From contig JAJRXD010000041.1 of assembly GCA_024276465.1 (NCBI GenBank), positions 1 through 38,177 on the forward strand: 38,177 nucleotides of DNA. The letters run 5' to 3'. The position numbers and the translations under genes were made by a program. Positions 7,280 through 15,825 of the stretch are shown in pieces. The DNA comes from Deltaproteobacteria bacterium. GTDB lineage: Bacteria; Desulfobacterota; WTBG01; CAIYCZ01; CAIRTM01. A model generated the notes under the pieces. It saw nothing but the letters and a program-made list of their open reading frames with translations, was not told the origin of the DNA and made no database searches. How positions within the stretch are numbered: position 1 is the stretch's first letter; every line of letters begins with the position of its first letter.

Positions 7280-8380
7280 TCAATCTCGCTGCGAAGCTAT
7301 TCCCGGACAGACTCCTATCAGATCATATATTTTTTTAACTGCCTTGTCTGTTGCCTGCCCCGGGTTAAAGAAAAACTTTTCTGCAAACTCTTTTCTTATC
7401 TCCTGTTTTTCTTCAGGGTGTTCAAGACAGTGGGTAACAGCCCTGCTGAGCCCTGCCATATCCTTTAAAAGATATCCTGCTGACTGTCCCCACTCTTCAA
7501 GATCTGACGTGGACAGGCCCCGCGCAAGCTCCATTTTTTTATGATGAGAAATGAGTCGAGGGACATGTATAAGGACCATGGGGCGGTTAAGAACAGAAAA
7601 CTCGTTTACCACAGAACTTATGTCACTTATCAGCAGATCACTGATAAACAGATAAGGGGTTATATCGTAGTCAAAAACCGCTCTCATCCTCGGGTGTCCC
7701 CTGTACCCATCCAGTATTTTTGCCCAGTCTTCCTTCATCCTGGGCTTCCACTGCTTATAAGCACGGTCATGAAGCTTAACGAGAAAATTTACAGGCATGT
7801 CTGAAACAGTTGAAATAATCTGCCTGCCATGCATCTGAAGCGACGAGCTGGTTACACTTGTACGGGTGGGGGCATAGAGAACCGTAGGGATGTCTGGATC
7901 AAGATTCAGCCCTTTCATAAGCTCATCCCTTTTGAGGGTTCCGTTAACAAGAGCATCAAGCTTTGGCATTCCTATGTTCTCAAACCGGTTGTCATCTTCA
8001 TGAAGATCCCATGTGGTCATAAACTTCTGCCGCATATAGGGCCCGATTAGAAACAGCTTGTCATAGGCAAGAGCTTTTTTATTAACAGCCCTGTTTTTCA
8101 AGGAACAGCCATGAAAAATCTGAACTTTTACATCCGCATTCCTGCGCTCGTAAAAAAAACTGGGGCAGATACACATGTCCCAGTGCTTTAACATGGAGAG
8201 GTATTTGTTGATAATAAGCTCATCTTCAAGCCCTATGGATCTGTAAAATTGTTTAGGATAATGGTTTGCGGTAAACCATATCTCAAGCCTGTTGTCCTGC
8301 TTAAGTCTCTGGTGAACAGGCTTAAACATTACATAATTCAGGGGTGTTGTTGCACAAAACAGTATTTTTTTTGTTTTCAT
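7280..8380 (-). CDS. CDP-glycerol glycerophosphotransferase-like enzyme (Glyphos_transf family)
   Basis: This 366-residue protein has the GT-B-like glycerophosphotransferase fold seen in TagF/TagB-type enzymes. Visible motifs are FHG at 89-91 followed by SLKN, YAPTRTS at 169-175, the VKLHD motif at 201-205, and SDLLISDISSVVNEF at 247-261 with the conserved acidic and Ser residues. They are followed by RPMVLI and a final GQATDKAVKKIYDLI helix. In the family these enzymes transfer glycerol-phosphate or ribitol-phosphate from a CDP-alcohol onto a growing chain at the cytoplasmic membrane. It is the last gene of a three-gene minus-strand operon, 22 bases after a CTP-type nucleotidyltransferase that could supply a CDP-activated donor. 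The C-terminal tail (GVCPGIASQRD) runs up to the decayed RAYT flank and may be altered. The exact substrate is unknown. Confidence 0.85.
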   Translation of the reverse strand: MKTKKILFCATTPLNYVMFKPVHQRLKQDNRLEIWFTANHYPKQFYRSIGLEDELIINKYLSMLKHWDMCICPSFFYERRNADVKVQIFHGCSLKNRAVNKKALAYDKLFLIGPYMRQKFMTTWDLHEDDNRFENIGMPKLDALVNGTLKRDELMKGLNLDPDIPTVLYAPTRTSVTSSSLQMHGRQIISTVSDMPVNFLVKLHDRAYKQWKPRMKEDWAKILDGYRGHPRMRAVFDYDITPYLFISDLLISDISSVVNEFSVLNRPMVLIHVPRLISHHKKMELARGLSTSDLEEWGQSAGYLLKDMAGLSRAVTHCLEHPEEKQEIRKEFAEKFFFNPGQATDKAVKKIYDLIGVCPGIASQRD

Positions 8381-8402
8381 GTTTTTAAAGTCTGTCTGTT
8401 AA

Positions 8403-9143
8403 TCACTTGTGTCGGGAAGTAAGTGTTTCACATATATGTGGATATATCTCACGCCGTGCCCTTTCAAGGTCTTCAGGAAAATCGATTTCTGTCCATGGAA
8501 GACCTTTGGTGCTTACGGCGTACAGATTATAAAAGGAGCAGATTTTCTGAAAGGCAAGGGGTGCCCACGCATTGACAACACTGTCCAGGACAAGATCATC
8601 AAGCATCTTATACAGGACTCTGATTCCCCTGTCAGAAAATTTCACAATTCCCACGTTCTCTCCATCTGCCACCTTCAGATCCATTGCCTTGCTGATGTCA
8701 ACTATCCTTCCCTCTTTAACCTGGACTTTCATCTCCTCTTCCCCCATCTCTTCCTGAAAACTTACAGTAAGCGCGTCAGGGTGTGGTGAGTTTAAGAGAT
8801 TTGCAAGAATGTCCGGGTGGAATACAACATCAGAGTTAAGGATAACAGAACCCCTGTGAACATTCTTTAAGGCAAGCCACAGGGAATAAATGCTGTTTGT
8901 TGTTTCAAATTCGGGGTTTGAGACATATCTGAATGAGCCGTCACAGTGCTGCTTTATCATTTTCTCGCAAAAGCCGGTGACAATGGTTATATCATCTATG
9001 CCGCATTTTTGAAGGGTTTCCACCTGATGCTCCAGAATGGTTTTGCTCCCAAGGGATAAAAGACACTTTGGAATGTTCTCTGTCAGCCTGCCAAGTCTTT
9101 TACTTTTTCCTGCTGCTAAGATTACAGCCTTGCTGGTTTTCAT
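8403..9143 (-). CDS. LicC-like sugar/alcohol-phosphate nucleotidyltransferase
   Basis: This 246-residue protein has the Rossmann-like nucleotidyltransferase fold. The NTP loop AVILAAGKSKRLG is at 6-18 with conserved PKCLL at 25-29. TTNSIYSLWLAL (81-92) and the metal site ILNSDVVFHP with D105 follow, and WTEIDFPEDLERA lies near the C-terminus. The SIYSLWLA and EID-PEDL motifs are those of CTP:phosphocholine cytidylyltransferases (LicC) and related enzymes, so CTP is the likely nucleotide. It sits 34 bases after the GT4 gene and 22 bases before the glycerophosphotransferase-like gene, in one operon. I infer that it makes the CDP-linked donor used by that transferase. A hexose-phosphate substrate cannot be excluded. 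Confidence 0.82.
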   Translation of the reverse strand: MKTSKAVILAAGKSKRLGRLTENIPKCLLSLGSKTILEHQVETLQKCGIDDITIVTGFCEKMIKQHCDGSFRYVSNPEFETTNSIYSLWLALKNVHRGSVILNSDVVFHPDILANLLNSPHPDALTVSFQEEMGEEEMKVQVKEGRIVDISKAMDLKVADGENVGIVKFSDRGIRVLYKMLDDLVLDSVVNAWAPLAFQKICSFYNLYAVSTKGLPWTEIDFPEDLERARREIYPHICETLTSRHK

Positions 9144-9177
9144 AAGCTTTTGCCTTGTCGCATGTTTTTTTGACTGT

Positions 9178-10470
9178 TTACGACCCCATCAATTTCCTGT
9201 TCAGAATTTTATAGTAGAGGTCCTGAAAGCATTCTGAGCGTTTTCTGTTATCTACCTTGTCCCTGACAAACGCATATGCCCTGCCCCCCATTTTTTCAGC
9301 CTTTTCCCTGTTCCTCAGAAAAAACAGCATGGCGTCTGCCATCATATTAACATCACCGGGTGGGACCAGAAGCCCTGTTTCCATCTGTTTTACGAATTCA
9401 CTGTTTCCTGCAATGTCAGTTGATATAACCGGCTTTGCCATTGCCATTGCTTCTACAAGACTTCCGGTGAGCCCCTCTCCCTTTTTTGAAGAAATCACAG
9501 CAAAATCAAGAGAGGCTATAATATCAGGGATATCTGTTCTGAATCCGGTAAAAATAAAATTGCCGCCAAATCCTCTGTCAATCATGCGGTTTTGACAGCT
9601 TTGATAATCTCCTCCGCCTGCAAGCAGAAACCGGGCATCGGGCATCTCTTTTATTACTTTAATGGCAGCATCAAGAAACAGGTCATGAGACTTCTTCCTG
9701 GCAAAGTTTGCAATCATACCAAAGAAAGGGGTGCTGTCTTCAATGCCGAAACTTTTTCTGACATGGCTGCCGTTAACACCAGGGTGAAAAGACTCAAGGT
9801 CAACCCCGTTATAAATGATTGCTACCTTGGCAGGGTCTACCTTTTTCGTTTTTATAAAAAGTTCTTTTATAGACTGTGCGTTGACTATAATGCTGTCCAC
9901 CTTTTTGCTGCCATAGATTTTTGCCCATGCTGGTGGAATGGAAAAGCTGTTTTTTTTGTTTCCAAGAAGAACAGGTATTTCCATTCCCAGGGAAGCTTTT
10001 CTGACAAAATTAAGGGCTCTGAAGCGATGGGTGTGCACAATGTCAAATTTTCCGGAAGATAAAAACTTTCTGAACCTGATCATCCCCTGATATTTCTTTA
10101 TCCTCTGCATGGGGAAGCTGAAAATTTTTATTCCATTATCAAGAAGGGTATCAAACGTGCCAAGTCCGGGAGGATTATCCCTGCTTTTAATATTAAAAGC
10201 ACAGCAAACATCATGTCCCAATTCCTTCAATCCCAGAGCAAGTCTCATCATCTGTATAGCTCCGCCTGAGCTCACAGTGTTGTGGCTTGCAACATGAACT
10301 ATTTTAAGTGGTCTTGTAATCTTGTTTTTAGGCATGTGGGCTAAGAATACTGACCGGATCCTGTTTCTTGAGTCATCGCCTTTTCCAGGGCGAGCAGCCA
10401 AGCCTTTGATCGCGGGATAAAAAAAATTTATAACAGGGGTGCTCCCGACGGATGGCCGGGAAGACATCAC
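9178..10470 (-). CDS. GT4-family glycosyltransferase
   Basis: This is a GT-B retaining glycosyltransferase. The N-terminal donor-side motif is KIVHVASHNTVSSGGAIQMM, with Gly-rich and VHTHRFRAL segments. The C-terminal half has the linker IIYNGVDLESF, then GMIANFARKKSHDLFLDA, FLLAGGGDYQ and FTGFRTDIPDIIASLDFAV. The EX7E-type nucleotide-sugar site follows (KGEGLTGSLVEAMAMAKPVI), then GLLVPPGD. The long form begins with GTG at 10470. Because similarity begins with KIVHVAS, ATG at 10335 is an alternative start and would remove 45 atypical residues; neither start has a clear ribosome site. It is the first gene of the envelope-glycan operon with the LicC-like and glycerophosphotransferase-like genes. 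It probably adds a hexose to a surface polymer or lipid-linked acceptor in the cytoplasm. Confidence 0.85.
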   Translation of the reverse strand: MMSSRPSVGSTPVINFFYPAIKGLAARPGKGDDSRNRIRSVFLAHMPKNKITRPLKIVHVASHNTVSSGGAIQMMRLALGLKELGHDVCCAFNIKSRDNPPGLGTFDTLLDNGIKIFSFPMQRIKKYQGMIRFRKFLSSGKFDIVHTHRFRALNFVRKASLGMEIPVLLGNKKNSFSIPPAWAKIYGSKKVDSIIVNAQSIKELFIKTKKVDPAKVAIIYNGVDLESFHPGVNGSHVRKSFGIEDSTPFFGMIANFARKKSHDLFLDAAIKVIKEMPDARFLLAGGGDYQSCQNRMIDRGFGGNFIFTGFRTDIPDIIASLDFAVISSKKGEGLTGSLVEAMAMAKPVISTDIAGNSEFVKQMETGLLVPPGDVNMMADAMLFFLRNREKAEKMGGRAYAFVRDKVDNRKRSECFQDLYYKILNRKLMGS

Positions 10471-10488
10471 TTAAATAAAACAGCAAAT

Positions 10489-10497
10489 ATTATAGCA
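10489..10497 (-). promoter_or_regulatory. Extended -10 promoter of the envelope-glycan operon
   Basis: On the minus strand TGCTATAAT (10497-10489) is a perfect extended -10 element. The expected -35 position holds only a poor match (CACATT). Transcription would begin about 12 bases before the GTG at 10470. Confidence 0.45.
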
Positions 10498-10576
10498 TTA
10501 TTGGACTTTTAAATGTGGTTTTTTTTTAGTAAAGTCTTATGTAGCAAAGATTGAATAATGGAATAAGTCAGGAGCT

Positions 10577-12082
10577 ATGAAAAAGGGAGTTGTGTATATA
10601 GTGGGTGCAGGACCGGGTGACCCCGGCCTGTTAACCATTAAGGGCAAAAATGTCCTGCAAAAGGCTGATGTTGTTATTTATGACCGCCTTGTAAACAAGG
10701 AGATGCTGGCACATGCCCCTGATAGGGCAGAACTGATTTATGCTGGAAAGGAATCAGGTAAAAATGCTTTTTCTCAGGACAGAATAAATGAATTGATTGT
10801 GCAGAAAGCCAGTGAGGGCAGGGCAGTGGTGCGGCTTAAAGGGGGGGATCCGTTTGTTTTTGGACGTGGTGGAGAAGAGGCCCTGCACCTTGTTGAACAG
10901 GGGTATGGTTTTGAGGTGGTGCCTGGGGTGACTTCTGCCTCAGCTGTGCCGGCATATGCAGGTATCCCGCTGACACACAGGGGCATATCCTCAAGTTTTG
11001 CAGTAATCACCGGACATGGAAAGAAGGGAACACCCATCTGCCAGGAAGAGATCTCGAAGGGTATCGACACACTGGTTTTTCTGATGGGCATGGAGAACCT
11101 TGCCAGTATAGTTGAGCAGCTTATTGCAAATGGAAAAACAGCTGAAACCCCTGCTGCTCTTATTCAAAATGGGACACTCCCTGAGCAGAAGGTGCTTGCA
11201 GGTACATTGGGACAAATCGCCCGGTGTGCTGAAGAAACAGGTTTTGGCCCCCCGGCACTGTTTATAGTTGGAGATGTTGTAGAATTGAGAGAAAAACTCA
11301 ACAGAGTTGAGAAAAAGCCACTGAGGGGAAAAACAGTGGTTATAACAAGGCCGGAAGCACAGGCAGATTCTTTTGGGGAAACGATTATTGCACTTGGAGG
11401 CAGGGTTGTAAAGCTGCCTGTTATTGAAATCAAAAGAAAAACAGATTTAAAAAGGCTTTGTAAAATTTTTAAAAATATTGATGCGTTTGACTGGCTTGTT
11501 TTTACAAGTGCTAATGCTGTTGAGATATTTTTTGATGAACTTGTGTCAGAAAATGTGGATATCCGTGTGCTGAAGGGAATCAAAATCTGTGCTATTGGTC
11601 CTGCAACTGAAGCAAAACTGAGGCAAAGGGGGATTCTGACTGATCTGGTTCCGGACAGGTACTGTGCCGAAGGTATAGTGGATGCCCTGGAAGAAAGAAT
11701 TAAACCCGGCATGAGGGTTTTGCTGCCCCGGGCACAGGGTGCCAGAGCAGTACTTGCTGAAGGGTTGAGAGAGATGGGGTTGCACGTAGAGGAAATATAT
11801 CTGTATGAGGCAGTAGTGCCATTGCGCATAGATGATGAAATTGTTGAAAAAATTATCAAAGGGTGTGCAGAAATTATAATTTTTACAAGTCCGTCAACTG
11901 TCAGCAATTTTGTCGATATTGTCGGGAGAAAGCATGTTAAACAGATTGATTCAAAAACAAAAACAGCATGTATCGGGCCGATAACCTCAGATGCTGCACG
12001 AAAGTTCGGGTTTACGGTTGATATGGAAGCGGAAAGTTATACAATTAACGGTCTGATAGATGCCCTGGCAGCAATGCAGTAA
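10577..12082 (+). CDS. cobA-hemD: Fused uroporphyrinogen-III C-methyltransferase / uroporphyrinogen-III synthase
   Basis: This 501-residue bifunctional enzyme works at the branch point of tetrapyrrole synthesis. Residues 1 to about 245 are a SUMT (CobA) methylase. It has VYIVGAGPGDPGLLT with the SAM-binding GAGPGDPG at 10-17, VVRLKGGDPFVFGRGGEEA, PGVTSASAVPAYAGIPLTHR, and VFLMGM. It makes precorrin-2 from uroporphyrinogen III. From about residue 249 a HemD domain follows (RGKTVVITRPEAQADSFGE, DWLVFTSANAVEIFF, KICAIGPATEAKL, IIIFTSPSTVSNF), which closes and flips ring D of hydroxymethylbilane. The gene has an AGGAGCT ribosome site just before ATG. Such fusions occur in Desulfobacterota and Clostridia, where products feed siroheme, cobalamin and alternative heme. 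It stands alone here, convergent with the nitrilase gene. Confidence 0.95.
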   Translation: MKKGVVYIVGAGPGDPGLLTIKGKNVLQKADVVIYDRLVNKEMLAHAPDRAELIYAGKESGKNAFSQDRINELIVQKASEGRAVVRLKGGDPFVFGRGGEEALHLVEQGYGFEVVPGVTSASAVPAYAGIPLTHRGISSSFAVITGHGKKGTPICQEEISKGIDTLVFLMGMENLASIVEQLIANGKTAETPAALIQNGTLPEQKVLAGTLGQIARCAEETGFGPPALFIVGDVVELREKLNRVEKKPLRGKTVVITRPEAQADSFGETIIALGGRVVKLPVIEIKRKTDLKRLCKIFKNIDAFDWLVFTSANAVEIFFDELVSENVDIRVLKGIKICAIGPATEAKLRQRGILTDLVPDRYCAEGIVDALEERIKPGMRVLLPRAQGARAVLAEGLREMGLHVEEIYLYEAVVPLRIDDEIVEKIIKGCAEIIIFTSPSTVSNFVDIVGRKHVKQIDSKTKTACIGPITSDAARKFGFTVDMEAESYTINGLIDALAAMQ

Positions 12083-12116
12083 GGCTTGGATTATAGCAGA
12101 AATATTGTGTTTAAAT

Positions 12117-12899
12117 TCAATACAGCTCCTCCCTCCTGCTTGAGCGAACCGGTATCATCCTGCGTACAGAGGAAATCCTGTCTTTGTTTACCTCCCCTGT
12201 AATTAGTTTCTCGGATTTCTCATCGCATGATGCAAGAGCTACTCCAAACGGATCTATAATGCAGCTTGATCCGCAAAAATTGAGTGCCCCATCTGTGCCA
12301 ATACGGTTTGACGCAACAACATATGCCTGATTTTCTATCGCACGTGCAGTTGTGAGGGCTGTCCAGTGTTCAGATCGTGTTGAAGGCCAGGCAGAGCAGA
12401 CCACCAGAACCCCGGCCCCTTTTAACATCAGGGAGCGGCTTACTTCAGGGAACCTTAGATCAAAACAGATTGAAAAGCCCCAGATCATGTCATCTATAAT
12501 GACTGTTTCAAGAGAGTTCCCGGGAAGGAAGTATCGATCTTCGCAAACCGGATGTGGTGAAAACAGGTGTGTTTTTCTATATTTGAAAACCAGGTCTCCT
12601 TTGGGGTCAAGCACTGCAATTGAATTATAAATATCAGAACAGACTTTTTCAGAGATTCCGCAAACCAGATAGATTCCCAACTCTGATGCGGTATTTTTTA
12701 ACGTGGCAAACGGCAGTTCCGACCAGGTTGATGCCTTTTCCGGAATTAAAGATATGTCATAACCCGTGTCTGTCATTTCGGGAAAAACAACCATTTCGCA
12801 CCCCTGTTCCCTGGCCAGCCTTGAAAACGATTCAATTTTAAAACAGTTCTCCGGGACTTCTCCAGGCGAACAGTTTATTTGCGCAACCCCTATTTTCAT
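12117..12899 (-). CDS. Carbon-nitrogen hydrolase, nitrilase/omega-amidase-like
   Basis: This 260-residue cytoplasmic amidohydrolase has the Glu-Lys-Cys triad of the nitrilase superfamily: FPEMTDTGY with E41, KYRKTHLFSP with K109, and GFSICFDLRFPE with C145. All are at usual spacing, and the length is normal for one CN_hydrolase domain. Close relatives hydrolyse small omega-amides such as alpha-ketoglutaramate or ureido/carbamoyl compounds; the exact substrate is not evident. I chose ATG at 12899 because conserved sequence (MKIGVAQINCSPG) begins there; an in-frame TTG four codons upstream is possible. It ends 34 bases from the convergent cobA-hemD gene. Confidence 0.88.
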   Translation of the reverse strand: MKIGVAQINCSPGEVPENCFKIESFSRLAREQGCEMVVFPEMTDTGYDISLIPEKASTWSELPFATLKNTASELGIYLVCGISEKVCSDIYNSIAVLDPKGDLVFKYRKTHLFSPHPVCEDRYFLPGNSLETVIIDDMIWGFSICFDLRFPEVSRSLMLKGAGVLVVCSAWPSTRSEHWTALTTARAIENQAYVVASNRIGTDGALNFCGSSCIIDPFGVALASCDEKSEKLITGEVNKDRISSVRRMIPVRSSRREELY

Positions 12900-13203
12900 C
12901 CTTATTCCCAACAGTTTTTTCAGTTAAACATAAGTGCCCTGGCCTGTTGTAAAAACTTTTCTGCAAACTGTATAAAGCTAACAATATCCAAATGGGTTGT
13001 AAAGAGTTTTTGTGTTGTGACTGTGGCATGGATATACAACCAAAAAAGCAGGTACCTGCGATACTGGTGTCAGGCCTTTTTCTTTGACACAAACTTTTCA
13101 TTATTCTATACTTTTTCAGGCAAACAACCAAAGAGGTTCTGTTGAGATACAGACGCAGGGTAATGACAGGTAAGCCAATCAAAGTTGGGAGACTGTTGCA
13201 AAG

Positions 13204-13725
13204 ATGAATATGAACCCACCTGAAATTTTAAATGGTACAGGTACCGGCGCAGGTGATTTAAGGCGTACATTTATTGACAAAAATGGTGGAAGGTTCGTTA
13301 TCCGCACTGCGGATAAAAAGGACTATGATTTGCTTTTGAGTATGTATGATATGTTTGAACCTAAAAGGTGCGCACAGGGTATCCCCCCTGCTGATCCCGA
13401 ACTGCGAAGAAAACTGATAAAAAAAATCATAGAAGAATCTGTAAACGTTGTTTCTGAAAATGGGCCTGTTATTGTAGGGCATGCATGTCTGATTGATATT
13501 GACCCCGGGATACGTGCAGAGCTTGAGATTGCAGTTCATCAGGACTGGAGAAACAGGGGTGTGGGAACTGCAATGATGTCCCTGCTTATCGATGTTGCCC
13601 GGCAGTTGGGATACAGCAGAATCTGGCTGACTGTGGACAATACTAACCGCAGGGCAATCCATATTTACCAGAAGTACGGGTTTACGTTTACGGGCCCTTT
13701 GATTCTGAGCGGGAAATGGAGTTGA
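13204..13725 (+). CDS. GNAT-family N-acetyltransferase
   Basis: This 173-residue protein carries the GNAT acetyl-CoA site: ELEIAVHQDWRNRGVGTAMM, with the Q/RxxGxG loop as RNRGVG at 116-121. It is followed by LLIDVARQLGYSRIWLTV and the C-terminal DNTNRRAIHIYQKYGF typical of the fold. Acceptors in this superfamily range from amino groups of small molecules to protein N-termini, and none can be chosen here. The N-terminal 30 residues (many Gly and Thr) are outside the domain. It stands alone, convergent with the DUF3786-like gene. About 300 bases upstream (12900-13203) hold no gene that I can support. Confidence 0.85.
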   Translation: MNMNPPEILNGTGTGAGDLRRTFIDKNGGRFVIRTADKKDYDLLLSMYDMFEPKRCAQGIPPADPELRRKLIKKIIEESVNVVSENGPVIVGHACLIDIDPGIRAELEIAVHQDWRNRGVGTAMMSLLIDVARQLGYSRIWLTVDNTNRRAIHIYQKYGFTFTGPLILSGKWS

Positions 13726-13781
13726 ATCTCAAGTGAATACAGGCGACTTTATCAATGTTTTTTAAGTTGATTTTAAACAAC

Positions 13782-14423
13782 TTATTGCCCCCTGGCCTTT
13801 ATCATTTTAAAAACAATCTGTTGACACAGAACCGCAATATCTTCAGCTGAAAGAAATTTTTCAATGCTGGAATCAAACAGTATGTTTCCCGAAGGTGGAA
13901 ATTCGGCATCCCCTTTCCAGATAACAAAATAAACTGGAACAAAGGGAAGGGCAGTGACCTTAACACCAGCATCTCCCTGACGCACCTCTTCTCCCCCAAG
14001 TGCCTGTGAAGCCCTGATCATACTTTCAGGATGTGTGCCGAATGTGTTTAAAAAAGGTTTTGTGCTTCTTTTCTCAAATGCAGGAAAATAATTGGCCCCG
14101 TCTCTGACCTGTCTGTAATTGATTAAAGAGTTGGTCATCCGGATTGTCCGGGCATTTGAAAGATAGTGAAGTATTAATATTTTTTCCCAGACATGGAGAG
14201 GGTCTGATGAACCGGCTGAGAAAACAAATTCCGGAATATCAACATATACATCTTTATTTAAAAAGGTAATTTTTATATTAAAACTTTTTTCTGAACTACT
14301 CAGCACTTCCGCACCTGCATTTATACAGCATGAATGCACGTCTTTCCGGATAAGCTCATTGCAAGCCAGATTGAGTGCTTCTTCATAGGCAATCTCGAAA
14401 CTGTTTTTTTTGTCTTTAGTCAT
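13782..14423 (-). CDS. DUF3786-like protein
   Basis: This 213-residue soluble protein matches, from memory, the DUF3786 pattern. It has an N-terminal helix, a middle strand block (FNIKITFLNKDVYVDIP), DPLHVWEKILILHYLSNA, GANYFPAFEKRSTKPFL, and the C-terminal KVTALPFVPVYFVIWKGDAEFPPSG followed by ILFDSSIEKFLSAEDIAVL. DUF3786 proteins are common in strict anaerobes, and some are fused or linked to corrinoid or Fe-S proteins, but their function is not established. Two Cys (HSCCIN) occur in the N-terminal part. It is monocistronic, with a decayed repeat copy (D) upstream. No regulation is visible. Confidence 0.65.
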   Translation of the reverse strand: MTKDKKNSFEIAYEEALNLACNELIRKDVHSCCINAGAEVLSSSEKSFNIKITFLNKDVYVDIPEFVFSAGSSDPLHVWEKILILHYLSNARTIRMTNSLINYRQVRDGANYFPAFEKRSTKPFLNTFGTHPESMIRASQALGGEEVRQGDAGVKVTALPFVPVYFVIWKGDAEFPPSGNILFDSSIEKFLSAEDIAVLCQQIVFKMIKARGQ

Positions 14424-14497
14424 TGCAGGGATATACTAAACTATATGTGACCATTTTGTCAGTATGTCTGGTTTTCAGGAGTTTCCCCGAAAAATAT

Positions 14498-14590
14498 ACC
14501 TGTTACTGCGTAATATCGCGCCTAAAGGCGCTCCTACAGAAAATTATTGATCAGATTTTAACCTGAATCCGGGTTTTCGTTCAGGCACTA
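14498..14590. repeat. Nested palindromic element, right half, copy D
   Basis: This stretch is nearly identical over about 90 bases to the right half of copy C (17206-17297). It includes ATCGCGCCTAAAGGCGCTCC, the linker AAAATTATTGATCAGATTTT, and the right arm TTTTCGTTCAGGCAC. The left arm and left inner half are missing or unrecognisable, so this is a half element between the DUF3786-like gene and the Tat-protein gene. The other 150 bases of this gap show nothing. Confidence 0.75.
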
Positions 14591-14672
14591 TCTAAAAAAA
14601 GGAGGGCAGATCAATATGAAAAACTTGAGCATGCCCCCTTTATTGAAAGTAAAAAGCCGATGGTTTTTAAAA

Positions 14673-15677
14673 TTATAATTTTCCTGCTAATCTTTTCAGT
14701 TTGTATTCCAGATGTGACTTATATGGATAAGTGTAAGAAGGAACAGACCGCATGCCTCTGCCAGGGGGGGCGTCACTGGCAATATTATTGAACTCTTCGA
14801 TCACATAGAATACAGACCCTATGATATCTATTGTTCCACCATGCTGAACTTTGTGTGGGTACAGCACACATTTTCTGTATTTCTCATGAAGTTCGTTTGC
14901 CTCAGGGTCGTTCCAGTGAATGTTTACTGCAATGCACCTGATTTCCCAGGTTGGCGACTCAATACCCGCATAAACGTCAATGTAAAGAACATTGGCCACT
15001 GGATTTGCCATGGTGTTTAGCAGATAATGGCTTTCCTTGAAACCATAATTCTGCATAACATAATCCTGACCAGAATAGAGGTCGGTTGTTGCTAAAACTG
15101 ATCGTTCCCAGTAGGTTGAATCTTCAACCAGTGCCTTTTTCCATTCAAAGGAGTAAGGCCCACCACCTGTTTCGATTTTTTCCTCATATACTGCCAGGTA
15201 TTCATCAATGTACTCTTTTTTAGGAACCAGTGTTACGCTTTTAAAAGCATTGTTCAGGTGAAACATGCTGTCGCCCCGGCCTGTCTTTCTGTTGCTGCAG
15301 GTAGCAATACCAGGTGTATGCTGCCCGCCATTGCCAACCTCTCTGTTGGTTTGAAGCCTGTCATACCAGTCAAGGTGATCGTTAATATGCCATGTGATAA
15401 ACTCATCGTCCAGTTCCCTGACAGGATATTTCTGCCACCACCCATCCACCTTTGCCCAGATAGTCTTCTCGCTTTCAACAAGGCTGGTATTTACAACCGA
15501 TTGCCTGAAGTATTCCTGTCCGTTTTCAGGGTTGATTTTCCAGAAATCTGCCTTGCTTTTAGGGGCTGTAGCAGCCTGTGCTTCTGATTGTTTTGATTTG
15601 AACGGCAAAGCCATTCCAGCCATGGCTGCACCAGCCATTTTGAGAAATGATCTTCTTTGAATCTTGTTTTCTTTCAT
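14673..15677 (-). CDS. Tat-exported protein of unknown function
   Basis: The 334-residue protein starts with a textbook twin-arginine signal: QRRSFLKMAGAAMAGMALPF, then a region ending near AQA. It would therefore be exported folded to the periplasm, often a sign of a cofactor or metal. The mature part is rich in Trp, Tyr and Asn (DGWWQKYPVRELDDEFITWHINDHLDWYDRL, written here only as a landmark near residues 78-110) and has several His and two Cys (TCSNRK, RKCVLYPH). I recognise no known domain and no CxxCH heme motif or CxxC iron-sulfur cluster. The ATG has GGAGAGGG eight bases upstream. The next gene upstream on the same strand is the glycyl-radical mini-protein, 148 bases away, but co-transcription is uncertain. 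Confidence 0.85.
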   Translation of the reverse strand: MKENKIQRRSFLKMAGAAMAGMALPFKSKQSEAQAATAPKSKADFWKINPENGQEYFRQSVVNTSLVESEKTIWAKVDGWWQKYPVRELDDEFITWHINDHLDWYDRLQTNREVGNGGQHTPGIATCSNRKTGRGDSMFHLNNAFKSVTLVPKKEYIDEYLAVYEEKIETGGGPYSFEWKKALVEDSTYWERSVLATTDLYSGQDYVMQNYGFKESHYLLNTMANPVANVLYIDVYAGIESPTWEIRCIAVNIHWNDPEANELHEKYRKCVLYPHKVQHGGTIDIIGSVFYVIEEFNNIASDAPPGRGMRSVPSYTYPYKSHLEYKLKRLAGKL

Positions 15678-15825
15678 TTTTGCCCTCTCCTGTACTCATT
15701 GGTAATCTCTTCTTACAGCAAAGTCTCAGGCTAACTGGTTCCCAAGTGCTTTGTCAGAGTCTGTCTGTTAATTGTATACAGTTTCAGCAGAAAAAAAGCA
15801 ACAGGTAAAACTGTTATTATCCCGG

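Noticed and set aside
11164-11907. A 247-residue open frame on the minus strand inside cobA-hemD
   Set aside because: It is a shadow of the strongly conserved fused gene, is Ser/Ile-rich, has no recognisable domain and no ribosome site.
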